A stretch of 64,000 nucleotides of DNA from JBEKHT01 sp049516595 (GTDB lineage Bacteria; Chloroflexota; Anaerolineae; Anaerolineales; RBG-16-64-43): the NCBI GenBank assembly GCA_049516595.1, contig JBEKSY010000012.1:16335-80334 (forward strand). Direction: 5' to 3'. The position numbers and the translations under genes were made by a program. Below, one piece after another: positions 26,378 through 35,839 of the stretch (positions are counted from its first letter, which is position 1; each line of letters opens with the position of its first letter). The notes beneath the pieces are model-generated. The model did no database searches. It was given only the letters and a program-made list of their open reading frames with translations, and was not told where the DNA came from.

Positions 26378-27817
26378 ATGCATTATCACTTGGTTGGAAT
26401 CGGGGGTTCAGGTCTATCTGCCATTGCCCAGGTCTTGCTAGAGCGCGGCCATCAGGTCAGCGGCTCGGATCAGGTGGAATCTGCGTCGCTCAATCGGCTC
26501 AAGGAGTTGGGGGCCGCCGTGTCTTTGGGACACTCCGCCGATCACCTGAAGGGAGCTCAAGCGGTCCTGGTTTCTTCGGCAATTCGGCCGGAGAACCCCG
26601 AGGTTGAGGCGGCCCTGCGCGCTGGTATCCCGGTCTACAAGCGATCGGAGTTCCTGGCAGATTTGACGAGGGGCTTCCAGACCATTGCGATCTCGGGCAC
26701 TCACGGCAAGACGACGACCACGGGGCTGATTGCCTATCTGCTGGCCGCGGCTGGGCTGGATCCGTCCTTTATCGTGGGAGGCGCGCTACCGGATTTCGGG
26801 GGCGCCAGCGGCCACGCCGGCCGGGGCCGTTACTTCGTCATTGAGGCCGACGAGTACGATCGCACCTTCTTGGGCTTGGATCCGGAGATTGGCGTGGTCA
26901 CCAATGTGGAACACGACCATCCCGACTGCTACCCGACCTTTGCGGAGGTCTTGGCCGCCTTTCATGAGTTCTTGGCGCGCATTCCGGAAAGGGGATGGGT
27001 GGTTCCCTGTGCCGATGCGCCCGGTGCGGTGCGGGCCGCAGCCGGCGTCTCGGCTCATCTCCGCACCTATGGGATCGACGCTTCGGGTGCGGATTGGGTA
27101 GCGCTTCGCTGGCAGCCGCAGGTTGGAGGAGGGAGCCAGTTCTTGGTGGAGCGGAAAGACGCCGGAAGCCGGACCCGGGTTCTCGGACAGGTCACCACGC
27201 GGCTTCCCGGCCTACACAACGTGCGCAATTGCCTGGCCGCCCTTTGCGTGTCGGATCTGTGCGAGATCTCTTTTGACACAGCCTCGGACGCTGTCCGAAG
27301 GTTCCAGGGAGCGAGACGTCGTTTCGAGGTGATCGGTGAGACGCAAGGGGTGCTTGTTGTGGACGACTACGCACACCACCCCAGTGAAATCCGCGCGACG
27401 CTGGCCGCCGCCCGTCAGCATTATCCCGGGAGGCGGATCTGGGCCGTTTGGGAGCCTCACACCTTTTCGCGTACCCGTGCACTGGAACAGGAATTCACGG
27501 GGTCCTTCGAAAACGCCGACCAGGTGGTCGTGCTGCCGATCTTTCGCTCTCGCGAACCCGAGGACCCCGGCTACTCCGCCCAGGGGATCGCCTCTCGGAT
27601 TGGCGAGAGGGCGGTCTATTTGGACGGAGTCGAAAGTGCGACTGAGTGGATCATGTCCCGTGCCCGCACCGGGGACCTAGTGATCACCCTCAGCGCGGGC
27701 GAAGGAAACCAGGTCGGTACCCTTTTGATGGATCGTTTGTCGTCCGCAGGAGGAAAACCCTCCCCGGTGTCCGGGAACCCGGGAAGGCCGGCCAATCGGT
27801 GGGGGAGCGTCCCATGA
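26378..27817 (+). CDS. murC: UDP-N-acetylmuramate--L-alanine ligase
   Basis: 479 residues. N-terminal HYHLVGIGGSGLSAIAQ, P-loop ISGTHGKTTTTGL, IEADEYDRTFL, NVEHDHPDCYPT, DDYAHHPSEIRATL and WEPHTFSRTRAL are standard MurC motifs. It attaches the first amino acid of the stem peptide. The ATG at 26378 (MHYHLVG) is favoured because the fold begins there. It overlaps murB by 4 bases. Confidence 0.96.
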   Translation: MHYHLVGIGGSGLSAIAQVLLERGHQVSGSDQVESASLNRLKELGAAVSLGHSADHLKGAQAVLVSSAIRPENPEVEAALRAGIPVYKRSEFLADLTRGFQTIAISGTHGKTTTTGLIAYLLAAAGLDPSFIVGGALPDFGGASGHAGRGRYFVIEADEYDRTFLGLDPEIGVVTNVEHDHPDCYPTFAEVLAAFHEFLARIPERGWVVPCADAPGAVRAAAGVSAHLRTYGIDASGADWVALRWQPQVGGGSQFLVERKDAGSRTRVLGQVTTRLPGLHNVRNCLAALCVSDLCEISFDTASDAVRRFQGARRRFEVIGETQGVLVVDDYAHHPSEIRATLAAARQHYPGRRIWAVWEPHTFSRTRALEQEFTGSFENADQVVVLPIFRSREPEDPGYSAQGIASRIGERAVYLDGVESATEWIMSRARTGDLVITLSAGEGNQVGTLLMDRLSSAGGKPSPVSGNPGRPANRWGSVP

Positions 27818-28806
27818 CGGTTGCCTCTGCTCCCGAACTGCGGGAGGCCTTCGGTCCGCGGCTGCGCCTGGATGTGCCCCTGGCAAGATACACCTCCTCC
27901 CGCATCGGAGGAAACGCGGATGGTCTCATCGAGGTGAGATCCTCCCTGGAGCTTGCCGACGCCGTTCGCAAGCTCTGGGCCCTGGAGAAGCCTTACCTTA
28001 TTCTGGGGGCAGGATCGAATGTTCTGGTCTCCGACCGAGGGTGTCGGGCGGTCGTTCTGATTAACCGCGCCAAGAAGGTCGAGTTCGGGGCGGCCGGTGC
28101 CGTTCCCTCGTTGGTGCGGTCCGAGTCGGGGGCGGCCATCGGGCTCGTAGCTCGCCAGTGTGTCCAGCGGGGATGGTCGGGTTTGGAGTGGGCGGTGGCT
28201 GTGCCCGGGACGGTGGGTGGGGCAATTGTCGGAAATGCCGGGGCATCGGGGGGTGACATCGCGAGATCCTTGCATTTGGCCGAAATCTTGCAACATCCGG
28301 GCTGGGGAAAAGTGAGCGAAGGAGATGGTGGGCCCCCGGACTCCTCCATCGCCCGCTTTTCCCCGGTCGAGCTTGGATTTACATACCGCTCGAGCCGGCT
28401 GAAGCGGGAACGTGGGTGGGGTGTCGTGCTCTGGGCTGAGTTTCGGATGCAGCCAGGAGGGCGCGCAGAGATCCGTCGACGGGCTGAGGATTCCGTGGCG
28501 CAGCGGAAAAGAACGCAGCCGCCCGGGGCTAGCCTGGGATCGATGTTCAAGAACCCCACCGGAGATTTTGCCGGAAGGCTGATCGAAGAGGCCGGGCTAA
28601 AGGGGAAGCGGCTGGGAGGCGTTGAGATCTCCCGGGTCCATGCGAATTTCTTTGTGAACCTGGGAGGGGCGAAGGCAGAAGATGTCCTCCGGCTGATGGA
28701 GGAAACCCAGGCCGAGGTCCAGAGAAGGTCCGGAATCGAATTGGAGCCTGAGATCGAGTTTGTCGGCGCTTGGGAATCCATTCCTTTCGGGGGCCCGGGT
28801 GGCTAA
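27814..28806 (+). CDS. murB: UDP-N-acetylenolpyruvoylglucosamine reductase
   Basis: 330 residues, FAD-dependent. TSSRIGGNADGLIEV, LGAGSNVLVSDRG, GWSGLEWAVAVPGTVGGAI with GNAGASGGDIA, and SLGSMFKNPTGDFAGRLIE with HANFFVNLGGA show a complete MurB. It reduces the enolpyruvyl group to make UDP-MurNAc. The ATG overlaps the murC stop, with GGGGAG 7 bases upstream. It overlaps ddl by 8 bases. Confidence 0.95.
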   Translation: MTVASAPELREAFGPRLRLDVPLARYTSSRIGGNADGLIEVRSSLELADAVRKLWALEKPYLILGAGSNVLVSDRGCRAVVLINRAKKVEFGAAGAVPSLVRSESGAAIGLVARQCVQRGWSGLEWAVAVPGTVGGAIVGNAGASGGDIARSLHLAEILQHPGWGKVSEGDGGPPDSSIARFSPVELGFTYRSSRLKRERGWGVVLWAEFRMQPGGRAEIRRRAEDSVAQRKRTQPPGASLGSMFKNPTGDFAGRLIEEAGLKGKRLGGVEISRVHANFFVNLGGAKAEDVLRLMEETQAEVQRRSGIELEPEIEFVGAWESIPFGGPGG

Positions 28807-29917
28807 GCTGCGAGTCGCGGTGATCTGCGGCGGGAGATCCGGGGAACATGAAGTCTCGCTGATGTCGGCCCGGTCGATCCTTTCCCAGCTGGACCGAACC
28901 AAGTATGAAGTGGTCGAAGTCGGTATCACCCAGGAAGGGCAATGGATCGCCGGGTCAGGAATTGTGGGACTCCTCGAAAAGAAAACAAAGGCCAGACGCG
29001 CGGCGCTCCTGGCGGAGCCGGGCCCCGCTCGGATCTGGGCCTTCGACGAAACCCCGGAGGCTGGGACCCTGCGACTCGAGCTGTGGCAGCAAGTCGACGT
29101 GGTCTTTCCGGTGTTGCACGGGACGTTCGGTGAGGATGGGACATTGCAGGGGCTCTTGGAGATGGCAGAGGTCCCGTATGTGGGGGCGGGGGTTTTGGCC
29201 TCTTCCGTCGCGATGGACAAAGGGCTCTTCAAGGACTTAATGCGTGCCCACGCTATCCCTCAGGCCGAATATGCCGTCTGCCTGCGAAGCGAAGTCGAGG
29301 CGAACATTAGCGAAGTGATTCGGCGCGCGGAGGGGCTGGCTTCCTATCCACTCTTCACCAAGCCGGCCAATCTGGGCTCTTCCGTGGGAATCACGAAGTG
29401 CTCGAGCCGTTCGGATCTGGTGGAAGGCCTGCGGGAGGCGGCCCGCTATGATCGGCGGATCGTGATTGAGCGGGGGGTGGACGCGAGGGAAATCGAGGCT
29501 AGCGTGCTCGGAAACGATGAACTGAGATCCTCCTTGCCTGGGGAGGTCATCCCCAGCCGGGAGTTTTACTCCTACGAGGCCAAATATGTGGATGGGACTT
29601 CTCGGCTCCTCATTCCCGCTTCACTCTCCGAGGACAAAATTCGAGAGATTCAGGGCCTGGCCGTCCAGGCCTGCAAGGCGATTGACTGTGCCGGCATGGC
29701 GCGAGTCGACTTCCTTCTGGAGCGGAAGGGTGAACGTGTCCTGGTAAACGAGGTCAACACCATTCCGGGGTTCACAAAGATCAGCATGTACCCGAAGCTG
29801 TGGGAGGCTAGCGGCATCCCCTATCCAAAGCTCCTGGACAAGTTGATCGAGCTGGCCCTGCAGAGACAGATCGACAAATCCAAGAATGAGCGCTCCTACG
29901 AGGCGCCGAGGGGATAG
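28799..29917 (+). CDS. ddl: D-alanine--D-alanine ligase
   Basis: 372 residues, ATP-grasp. RVAVICGGRSGEHEVSLMSA, FPVLHGTFGEDGTLQGL, FTKPANLGSSVGI, MARVDFLLERKG and VNEVNTIPGFTKISMYPKL mark the substrate, ATP and metal sites. It makes the dipeptide used by MurF. A GTG at 28799 inside the end of murB is chosen because the fold starts two residues later and GGGGG precedes it. Confidence 0.96.
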   Translation: MAKLRVAVICGGRSGEHEVSLMSARSILSQLDRTKYEVVEVGITQEGQWIAGSGIVGLLEKKTKARRAALLAEPGPARIWAFDETPEAGTLRLELWQQVDVVFPVLHGTFGEDGTLQGLLEMAEVPYVGAGVLASSVAMDKGLFKDLMRAHAIPQAEYAVCLRSEVEANISEVIRRAEGLASYPLFTKPANLGSSVGITKCSSRSDLVEGLREAARYDRRIVIERGVDAREIEASVLGNDELRSSLPGEVIPSREFYSYEAKYVDGTSRLLIPASLSEDKIREIQGLAVQACKAIDCAGMARVDFLLERKGERVLVNEVNTIPGFTKISMYPKLWEASGIPYPKLLDKLIELALQRQIDKSKNERSYEAPRG

Positions 29918-29938
29918 GGGGCGGAGCAAGGGAAGGAC

Positions 29939-30853
29939 ATGGGCTTACCCGGATCCAGGCATTTGAATCTGAGCCGCGCGGACCAGATCCGACGGCATAG
30001 GGCTGCCAAGGCGAGAACGCTTGCCTTGCCCAGCTCAGCTCCCCTGCCGCGCCGGGTGTGGGAACCCAAACGCCGCAAAGCGGCGCCGCGCGCCAGGCGA
30101 CGCTATGACATCACCGTCGGACAACCCAACATCCAGGTCCTGATTCCCTCGATCCCGATCAGTTTCAGCGCGCGCTCGCTGGCCGTGATTCTCGCGATGG
30201 GATTGGGGGGGTTGTTGCTCTTCTTATTGACGGCTTCCTCCTTCGGGGCGGGGATCCCAGAGGTTCGCGGCAATACCTTCGTGCCGTCGGAAGTGATCGC
30301 CTCCGCCTCGATGCTGCAGGGGCAGAACGTGTTCTTGCTTTCACCTTCGAAGGTGTCGGCTCAACTGGTGCTCAGTCAACCCGGGGTGAAGAAAGCGGCG
30401 GTTTGGGTGCTTTGGCCGAACCGAGTTCAGGTGGCGGTTCAGGAACGAGCCCCGATCCTCGACTGGATGCAAGGCGGGCAGGAGTACTGGGTGGACGCGG
30501 ACGGCGTTTTCTTCCCAGTGGCCAAGCCTCTGGACGGTCTGGTTCGGGTTGAGGTGCCGGAGAACGGTCCCAAGATTCCGATGGGCGCGAAACCTGTCGT
30601 CTCCCCTGAGGTGGTTCAGGGTGCACTTCAATTGATGGTTGCCCTGCCGCAGGCAGGCCATGTCGTCTACGATCAGCAGAGAGGCCTCGGCATCACCGAT
30701 CCCCGCGGTTGGCCGGTGTATTTCGGCGACGCAACCGATCTGGCGGCCAAGGCCGACCTGTATCAGCGGGTGGTGAGCGACCTCCTTTCCAAGGGAATTC
30801 GGCCCAAGCTGGTGAGCGTGGAGAATCCCGGGCAGCCTTACTACCAGCCCTAG
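29939..30853 (+). CDS. ftsQ: Cell-division protein FtsQ (POTRA domain)
   Basis: 304 residues: a long basic cytoplasmic N-terminus (about 80 residues), one transmembrane segment (LAVILAMGLGGLLLFLLTA), then a POTRA domain (IPEVRGNTFVPSEVIASAS, NVFLLSPSKV) and the FtsQ beta domain (PGVKKAAVWVLWPNRVQVAV, DADGVFFP). It links FtsL/FtsW modules at the septum. AAGGA lies just upstream of the ATG. It sits between ddl and ftsA as usual. Confidence 0.9.
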   Translation: MGLPGSRHLNLSRADQIRRHRAAKARTLALPSSAPLPRRVWEPKRRKAAPRARRRYDITVGQPNIQVLIPSIPISFSARSLAVILAMGLGGLLLFLLTASSFGAGIPEVRGNTFVPSEVIASASMLQGQNVFLLSPSKVSAQLVLSQPGVKKAAVWVLWPNRVQVAVQERAPILDWMQGGQEYWVDADGVFFPVAKPLDGLVRVEVPENGPKIPMGAKPVVSPEVVQGALQLMVALPQAGHVVYDQQRGLGITDPRGWPVYFGDATDLAAKADLYQRVVSDLLSKGIRPKLVSVENPGQPYYQP

Positions 30854-30879
30854 GGTCGAGGGTGGGCACAGGGTTAAGC

Positions 30880-32124
30880 ATGACAGCAAACCTCTACACA
30901 GGCATCGATGTCGGCACCACGAAGATCTGCACCCTGATTGCCCAAGAAGTCGGGGAGGGCATTCCGCAAATCATCGGGGTCGGGATCGAGCCGTCCCGTG
31001 GCCTTCGCAAGGGAGTGGTGGTCAATGTGGAGGAAGCCGCCCGGGCCATCGCCGCCTCGGTGGAAAAGGCCCAGCGCACGGCGGGATACGAAATCGCCTC
31101 CGCCGTCGTCAGCCTAGCCGGAGCGCAAGTTTCCTCAATTAATAGTCGCGGGGTCGTGGGGGTGGCGGGAGACGTGATCACAAGCGAAGACGTGGAAAGA
31201 GCCAACGAAGCCGCGCGGGCCATCGCCGTGCCTTACGACCGCCAGGTCGTCCATGTTCTTCCGCGGGGCTATGTGGTAGATGGGCAGGAGGGGATCCGCA
31301 GCCCGGTGGGCATGCACGGCTTCCGTCTCGAGGTGGAGACTCACATCATCACGGCGGCCACGACGGCACTGCAGAACCTGGCGCAGTGTGTGCAGGCCTG
31401 CGGCGTCGAAGTGGAGGGATTTGTTCTAAACCCTCTCGCTTCGGCCGAGGCCGTCCTGCGCAACACGGAGCGGGATATGGGCGTGGGGGTCTGCGACATC
31501 GGCGGCGGGACTACCGACCTGGCCCTGTTCCACGAGGGCACGGTCAGCCATACCGCCGTATTGCCGGTCGGTGGGAACCACGTGACCGCGGACATCGCGC
31601 ACGGGCTGCGCATGCCCAACGAAGTCGCCGAAACCATCAAGCTGACCCATGGGCACAGTGTTCCGGGCGAGATCCAGGCTGGCGAGAGTTTCCTCGTCCG
31701 GCCGTTCGGAGAAGAGGCACCGATTGAGGTCCAGCGTGCGGATTTGGTGGCAATCATCCAGGCTCGCATGGAAGAGATCTTTTCGCTGGTGCTCCAAGAA
31801 ATCGAGAGAGTAGGAGCGCTGAACTTCTTGCCCGCCGGAATTGTCCTTACCGGGGGAGGCAGTCTCCTTCCGGGCGTCCGGCGATTGGCCAGCGAAGTTC
31901 TCAGCCTCCCTGTGCGGGTGGCTGGGCCCTCTGAGCTTCGCGGCTTGGTGGACCAGCTTAATAGCCCGGCCTTCTCCACCAGTGTTGGGCTTCTACTTTG
32001 GCTGCAAAACGAGACCCGCACCGAGCTCAGCCCCCAGCCGCAGGCCAGGCGTCGGTCGCATCGCGCGGGACCCTCGCTCGACTGGGGCAAAGTGCGCGAG
32101 TTCCTGAGGCGTCTTGCGCCCTGA
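30880..32124 (+). CDS. ftsA: Cell-division actin homologue FtsA
   Basis: 414 residues. Actin-fold phosphate loops YTGIDVGTTKICTLI and GVCDIGGGTTDLALF, and adenosine-site GIVLTGGGSLLPGVRRLA are conserved. A Pro/Arg linker leads to a C-terminal amphipathic helix (WGKVREFLRRLAP) that tethers FtsZ filaments to the membrane. ATG with AGGG 6 bases upstream. It is followed by ftsZ after 84 bp. Confidence 0.96.
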   Translation: MTANLYTGIDVGTTKICTLIAQEVGEGIPQIIGVGIEPSRGLRKGVVVNVEEAARAIAASVEKAQRTAGYEIASAVVSLAGAQVSSINSRGVVGVAGDVITSEDVERANEAARAIAVPYDRQVVHVLPRGYVVDGQEGIRSPVGMHGFRLEVETHIITAATTALQNLAQCVQACGVEVEGFVLNPLASAEAVLRNTERDMGVGVCDIGGGTTDLALFHEGTVSHTAVLPVGGNHVTADIAHGLRMPNEVAETIKLTHGHSVPGEIQAGESFLVRPFGEEAPIEVQRADLVAIIQARMEEIFSLVLQEIERVGALNFLPAGIVLTGGGSLLPGVRRLASEVLSLPVRVAGPSELRGLVDQLNSPAFSTSVGLLLWLQNETRTELSPQPQARRRSHRAGPSLDWGKVREFLRRLAP

Positions 32125-32208
32125 GCCAGGACAAACGACCGGAGAGGATGGTCACCGATGGATCACCAGCGTCGTCCTACTTATCCAAAACCGACAAGAG
32201 GAGGAGCC

Positions 32209-33351
32209 ATGAATTCTGTTCAGCAGGTCGAAACCTTCGCACGAATCAAAGTGCTGGGCGTGGGGGGCGGCGGACAGAACGCCGTCAATCGGATGCTGGC
32301 CGAAGGTCTGTCGGGGATCGAGTTCATCTCCATCAACACGGATGCCCAGGCCCTTCTGCTCGCCAACGCCCCCACCCGGGTGAGGATCGGTGAAAAGAGC
32401 ACGCGCGGTCTGGGCGCGGGTGGTAATCCCGAGGTGGGCCGCAAAGCGGCCGAGGAGTCCGCGGAAGAACTGTACGAGGTGATCAAGGGAGCGGACATGG
32501 TGTTCATCACCGGAGGCATGGGAGGCGGCACCGGGACGGGCGCTGCTCCCATCGTGGCTCAGATCGCCAAAGAGATTGGGGCCCTCACCATCGGCGTGGT
32601 CACCCGCCCGTTCACCTTTGAAGGAAACCGACGAGCCCAGACAGCGGAAAGCGGGATTGGCAAACTCAAGGAACATGTCGACACCTTGATTGTGATCCCC
32701 AATGACCGCCTGCTCCAGCTCGTGGAGAAGAAGGCCAGTTTGCAAGACTCCTTCCGCTTGGCCGATGATGTGCTCCGCCAGGGGATCCAGGGGATTTCCG
32801 AGCTGATCACCGTCCCGGGCCTCATTAACCTCGATTTCGCCGATGTCCGAGCCATCATGTCGGAGGGCGGAGCTGCCCTCATGGCGGTGGGCCGTGCCTC
32901 GGGCGACGATCGGGCGCGCAAGGCGGCCGAGCAAGCCATCTCCAGCCAACTGCTTGATATCACCATCGATGGCGCGCGGGGAATTCTCTTCAATGTCACC
33001 GGAGGATCGGATCTGAGCCTGTTCGAGGTGAATGAGGCAGCCGCGATCATTAAGGAAACGGCCCATCCGGACGTCAACTTGATCTTCGGGGCCGTGATCG
33101 ACCCGGACCTGACAGACGAGGTGCGGATCACGGTGATTGCCACTGGCTTTGAGCGAAGCGCGATGCCGCGCCGTCTGGAGCGGGCAGCGCCGCGCTCGGC
33201 GGTCGCCCGAGTGGGACAAGCCACCAACCTGGCCAGGATTGAGGGAAAAGAGGTGCGGATGGCCCACGTTCCCGAGCCGGCCCTGCGGCCTCAGGCGGTT
33301 CCGGTTGAGGACTTGGACGTCCCGGCCTTCCTGCGACGGGGCAGGTCCTAG
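32209..33351 (+). CDS. ftsZ: Cell-division tubulin homologue FtsZ
   Basis: 380 residues. IKVLGVGGGGQNAVNRM, the tubulin signature GGGTGTGAAP, FINTDAQALL-type and NLDFADVRAIM (T7 synergy loop) segments are present. The short C-terminal tail ends DLDVPAFLRR, the peptide bound by FtsA/SepF. AGGAGG 5 bases before the ATG at 32209 fixes the start; the frame is open 51 bases further. Last gene of the dcw run. Confidence 0.97.
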   Translation: MNSVQQVETFARIKVLGVGGGGQNAVNRMLAEGLSGIEFISINTDAQALLLANAPTRVRIGEKSTRGLGAGGNPEVGRKAAEESAEELYEVIKGADMVFITGGMGGGTGTGAAPIVAQIAKEIGALTIGVVTRPFTFEGNRRAQTAESGIGKLKEHVDTLIVIPNDRLLQLVEKKASLQDSFRLADDVLRQGIQGISELITVPGLINLDFADVRAIMSEGGAALMAVGRASGDDRARKAAEQAISSQLLDITIDGARGILFNVTGGSDLSLFEVNEAAAIIKETAHPDVNLIFGAVIDPDLTDEVRITVIATGFERSAMPRRLERAAPRSAVARVGQATNLARIEGKEVRMAHVPEPALRPQAVPVEDLDVPAFLRRGRS

Positions 33352-33701
33352 ACGGGGAGAAATCCAAATCCTTTCCAGGGAATTGGTGGCCAAGCGAATG
33401 GGTCCTCCGCTAGATGATGCGGTTAGAAGGGTGAAGGAAGAGCATCGGCTCAGGCTGACCTCTCCTCCTCTGGGCCCTGAGTCCCTGCCCTCCATTCACA
33501 GACGACTCTGAGCCTCCTCTCGCTCAGGGGTGTCGCGGCAGTCCTCTCCAGCACGCACGGATTTGTGCTGGAGAGGACTGCTTTAAGGGAGGAAGCGGAA
33601 GCCGCCAGGCGGCTCGGGCCAGGAACCCTTGCCCCTTCCCGGAGGCGAGGAGCAGGGGGAGGCGGCAGGGAACCGGTTACAATGAGCCGGGAGAATCTCA
33701 G
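33352..33701. other. Intergenic region after ftsZ
   Basis: 350 bases with no credible gene. It holds the 17-bp hairpin (33538-33581) and, near its right end, a possible -10 TACAAT (33678-33683) for the sensor kinase, without a clear -35. Confidence 0.6.
33538..33581. terminator. Long perfect hairpin downstream of ftsZ
   Basis: 17-bp perfect stem (33538-33554 with 33565-33581), 10-nt loop, followed by TTTAA. The weak U-run makes it an imperfect intrinsic terminator; it may end the dcw transcript. Confidence 0.6.
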
Positions 33702-35099
33702 TTGATTGAGCAACTTCGGCAGTGGATCACGGCCAACCAAGCTCTGATCTACTTTGTCTATGGCCAAGTCTTTTTTGTCCTGGGCCTGGGAATCGCTTTG
33801 CAGTCGCGCAGGTACTCGCGCTTGCAACTTGCCAAGTCCCTGCCCTGGCTCGCGACCTTTGGCATCAGCCATGGAATGAATGAGTGGGGTACCTTATTCA
33901 TCCCGATCCAGAGCCGTTTTCTTCCGCCGGTCGCGGTGGTGGGGTTGCAGGCGTTCCAGCTTGCGCTGATCGTGGTCTCCTTCTTCGCCCTATTCCAATT
34001 TGGGATTGACTTGCTGCGTCCCTTTCCGGAGGGGCGAGGCTGGCTTGCGGGGGTCCCCCTAGGTTTTCTCATCCTGTGGGCGGCTCTGTCCTATGGGCTC
34101 GGGTTCCGCTTTGCACAAGACGCCAGCGGCTGGCATGCCGTGGGGGAGGCTCTCTCGCGGTACTTGCTTGGGTTTCCGGGGGCGATGTTGGCCGCGTTCA
34201 GCCTGCGGCGTCAGGCGAACCTGCGGATTCAACCCCTGCAATTGCCTCGTATCTATCGCACCTTGCGGATCGCGGGCTGGGCGCTGGTTGCCTACGGATT
34301 TTTTGGGGGCTTGGTCGCCTCCCCCGCTCCGTTCTTCCCTGCCAGTGTATTGAACTCGACGCTTTTCTCTCAGGTGCTGGTTGCTCCGCCCCCCGTGTTC
34401 CGCTCTTTGGCTGGCCTGATCCTGACCGTGGCGATGATCCGGGCCCTCGAGGTTTTCCAATTGGAAACCGATCGCCTGATCGAACGCATGGAACAGGGAG
34501 AGGTTGCAGCGGTCGAGCGGGAGAGGATCGGTCGCGACCTTCACGATGGTGCCCTTCAGCGTGTGTATGCCGCCGGGCTCCTGGCTCAATCCCTGCGGCG
34601 GAAGGCACAAGGTGAGCTTGCGACGGGGATCGACGACCTGGTTTCCACGCTCAGCCAAACCATCGCGGAATTGAGGGGGTTTCTGGGCGGAGTCCGCCCG
34701 GCCGGGCGGACGGGGGATTTGGTCAGTTCACTGGAAGTGATCATCGACGAGGCCCGCCGTGCCTCCGGTGCCGAGGTGCGCTGGAGGTATCAGGGCAAGC
34801 CACGGCTCACTCCAGACCGGATTGCCCACTTGATTGCATTTGGGAGGGAAGCTCTCTCCAACGCGGCGCGACACGCGCATGCCAACTTGATCGAAGTGGA
34901 TCTGGAGGTGAATCAGGACGAGCTTCGTTTCAGCGTTCGGGATGATGGGGGTGGGTTGCCGGATACCTTGAGCGAGGGCTTTGGGCTTCGGAACATGCGG
35001 GACCGGGCTCGGCTCTTGGGAGGGGACTTGGCGATCCGGCCCCGCCAAACCAAGGGAACGGTGGTGACGCTCCAGATCCCTCTGGAGCCAAAGACGTGA
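33702..35099 (+). CDS. Membrane sensor histidine kinase (NarX/DesK class)
   Basis: 465 residues. The N-terminal half has about seven transmembrane segments without a recognisable ligand domain. Then comes a HisKA_3 dimerisation domain with the phosphorylated His in ERIGRDLHDGALQRVYAAG, and a short HATPase_c domain with EALSNAARHAHA (N box), DDGGGLPDTL and GFGLRNMRDRARLLGG. The start is a TTG at 33702. It overlaps the response-regulator gene by 4 bases, so they are partners. The membrane-embedded signal is unknown. Confidence 0.9.
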   Translation: MIEQLRQWITANQALIYFVYGQVFFVLGLGIALQSRRYSRLQLAKSLPWLATFGISHGMNEWGTLFIPIQSRFLPPVAVVGLQAFQLALIVVSFFALFQFGIDLLRPFPEGRGWLAGVPLGFLILWAALSYGLGFRFAQDASGWHAVGEALSRYLLGFPGAMLAAFSLRRQANLRIQPLQLPRIYRTLRIAGWALVAYGFFGGLVASPAPFFPASVLNSTLFSQVLVAPPPVFRSLAGLILTVAMIRALEVFQLETDRLIERMEQGEVAAVERERIGRDLHDGALQRVYAAGLLAQSLRRKAQGELATGIDDLVSTLSQTIAELRGFLGGVRPAGRTGDLVSSLEVIIDEARRASGAEVRWRYQGKPRLTPDRIAHLIAFGREALSNAARHAHANLIEVDLEVNQDELRFSVRDDGGGLPDTLSEGFGLRNMRDRARLLGGDLAIRPRQTKGTVVTLQIPLEPKT

Positions 35100-35758
35100 G
35101 CGCCATTCGTCTGGTCATTGTGGACGACCACCAGGTCGTGCGCATGGGGCTGAAGGCTCTCCTGGGAGCCGAAGCGGACTTCCAGGTCGTGGCCGAGGCG
35201 GGGAATGCCAGAGAGGCATTGCTCGAAGTTGAGCGCAACCGGCCCGATGTGGCGATTCTGGACGTTCGCCTGCCCGGACCCAGCGGTTTGGAGGTCTGCC
35301 GGCAGATTCGTGAACGCTACCCTTTGACCCGCGTGGTCATGCTCACTTCGTATGCGAGCGAAGCTTTCATCTTCGAAGCGCTGCGGGCGGGGGCCTCGGG
35401 GTATGTCCTCAAACAGGTGGGCGGGGAAGAGTTGGTTCGGGCGATACGGGCCGCTGCCCGAGGAGAAATGGCCATGGACCCGAAGGTGACCGTTCGTATG
35501 GCGGAGCGCCTCAAAGAATTGGAGAAGCTCGAGGAGGCAAATGCCTTCCGCAACCTCAGCGAGCGGGAGGTGCAGGTGCTCGCACAGGTGGCCAGGGGCA
35601 AGAGCAACCGCCAGATCGGGACCGAGCTGGGCCTCAGCGAGGTTACCGTCCGCAACTACGTGAGCACGATGTTGGAGAAGCTTGACCTGCGCAACCGTGT
35701 GGAGCTGGCCACATTTGCCGTTCAGAACCGGATTTTTGAAAGACCCAGTTCGGAGTAG
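35096..35758 (+). CDS. NarL/LuxR-family response regulator
   Basis: 220 residues: an N-terminal receiver with VDDH, phospho-acceptor Asp in VAILDVRLPGPSG, T/S in VMLTSYASE and Lys in YVLKQ; a C-terminal LuxR helix-turn-helix with LSEREVQVLAQVARGKSNRQ and VRNYVSTMLEKL. A GTG overlaps the kinase stop (GTGA). It should be phosphorylated by that kinase and regulate unknown promoters. Confidence 0.93.
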   Translation: MSAIRLVIVDDHQVVRMGLKALLGAEADFQVVAEAGNAREALLEVERNRPDVAILDVRLPGPSGLEVCRQIRERYPLTRVVMLTSYASEAFIFEALRAGASGYVLKQVGGEELVRAIRAAARGEMAMDPKVTVRMAERLKELEKLEEANAFRNLSEREVQVLAQVARGKSNRQIGTELGLSEVTVRNYVSTMLEKLDLRNRVELATFAVQNRIFERPSSE

Positions 35759-35770
35759 TCCCAGGGGAAA

Positions 35771-35812
35771 ATGAGGGAGGGCGGCCGCCGCCAGGCGGCC
35801 GCCCTCCCTCAT
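35771..35812. terminator. Bidirectional terminator
   Basis: Perfect 19-bp stem (35771-35789 with 35794-35812) with a 4-nt loop. It is followed by a T-rich run on the plus strand (TTCTCTGATTCTTTT) and, on the minus strand, by TTTTCCCC. It lies between the convergent regulator and DoxX genes. Confidence 0.88.
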
Positions 35813-35839
35813 TTCTCTGATTCTTTTGGACCGAACGGC

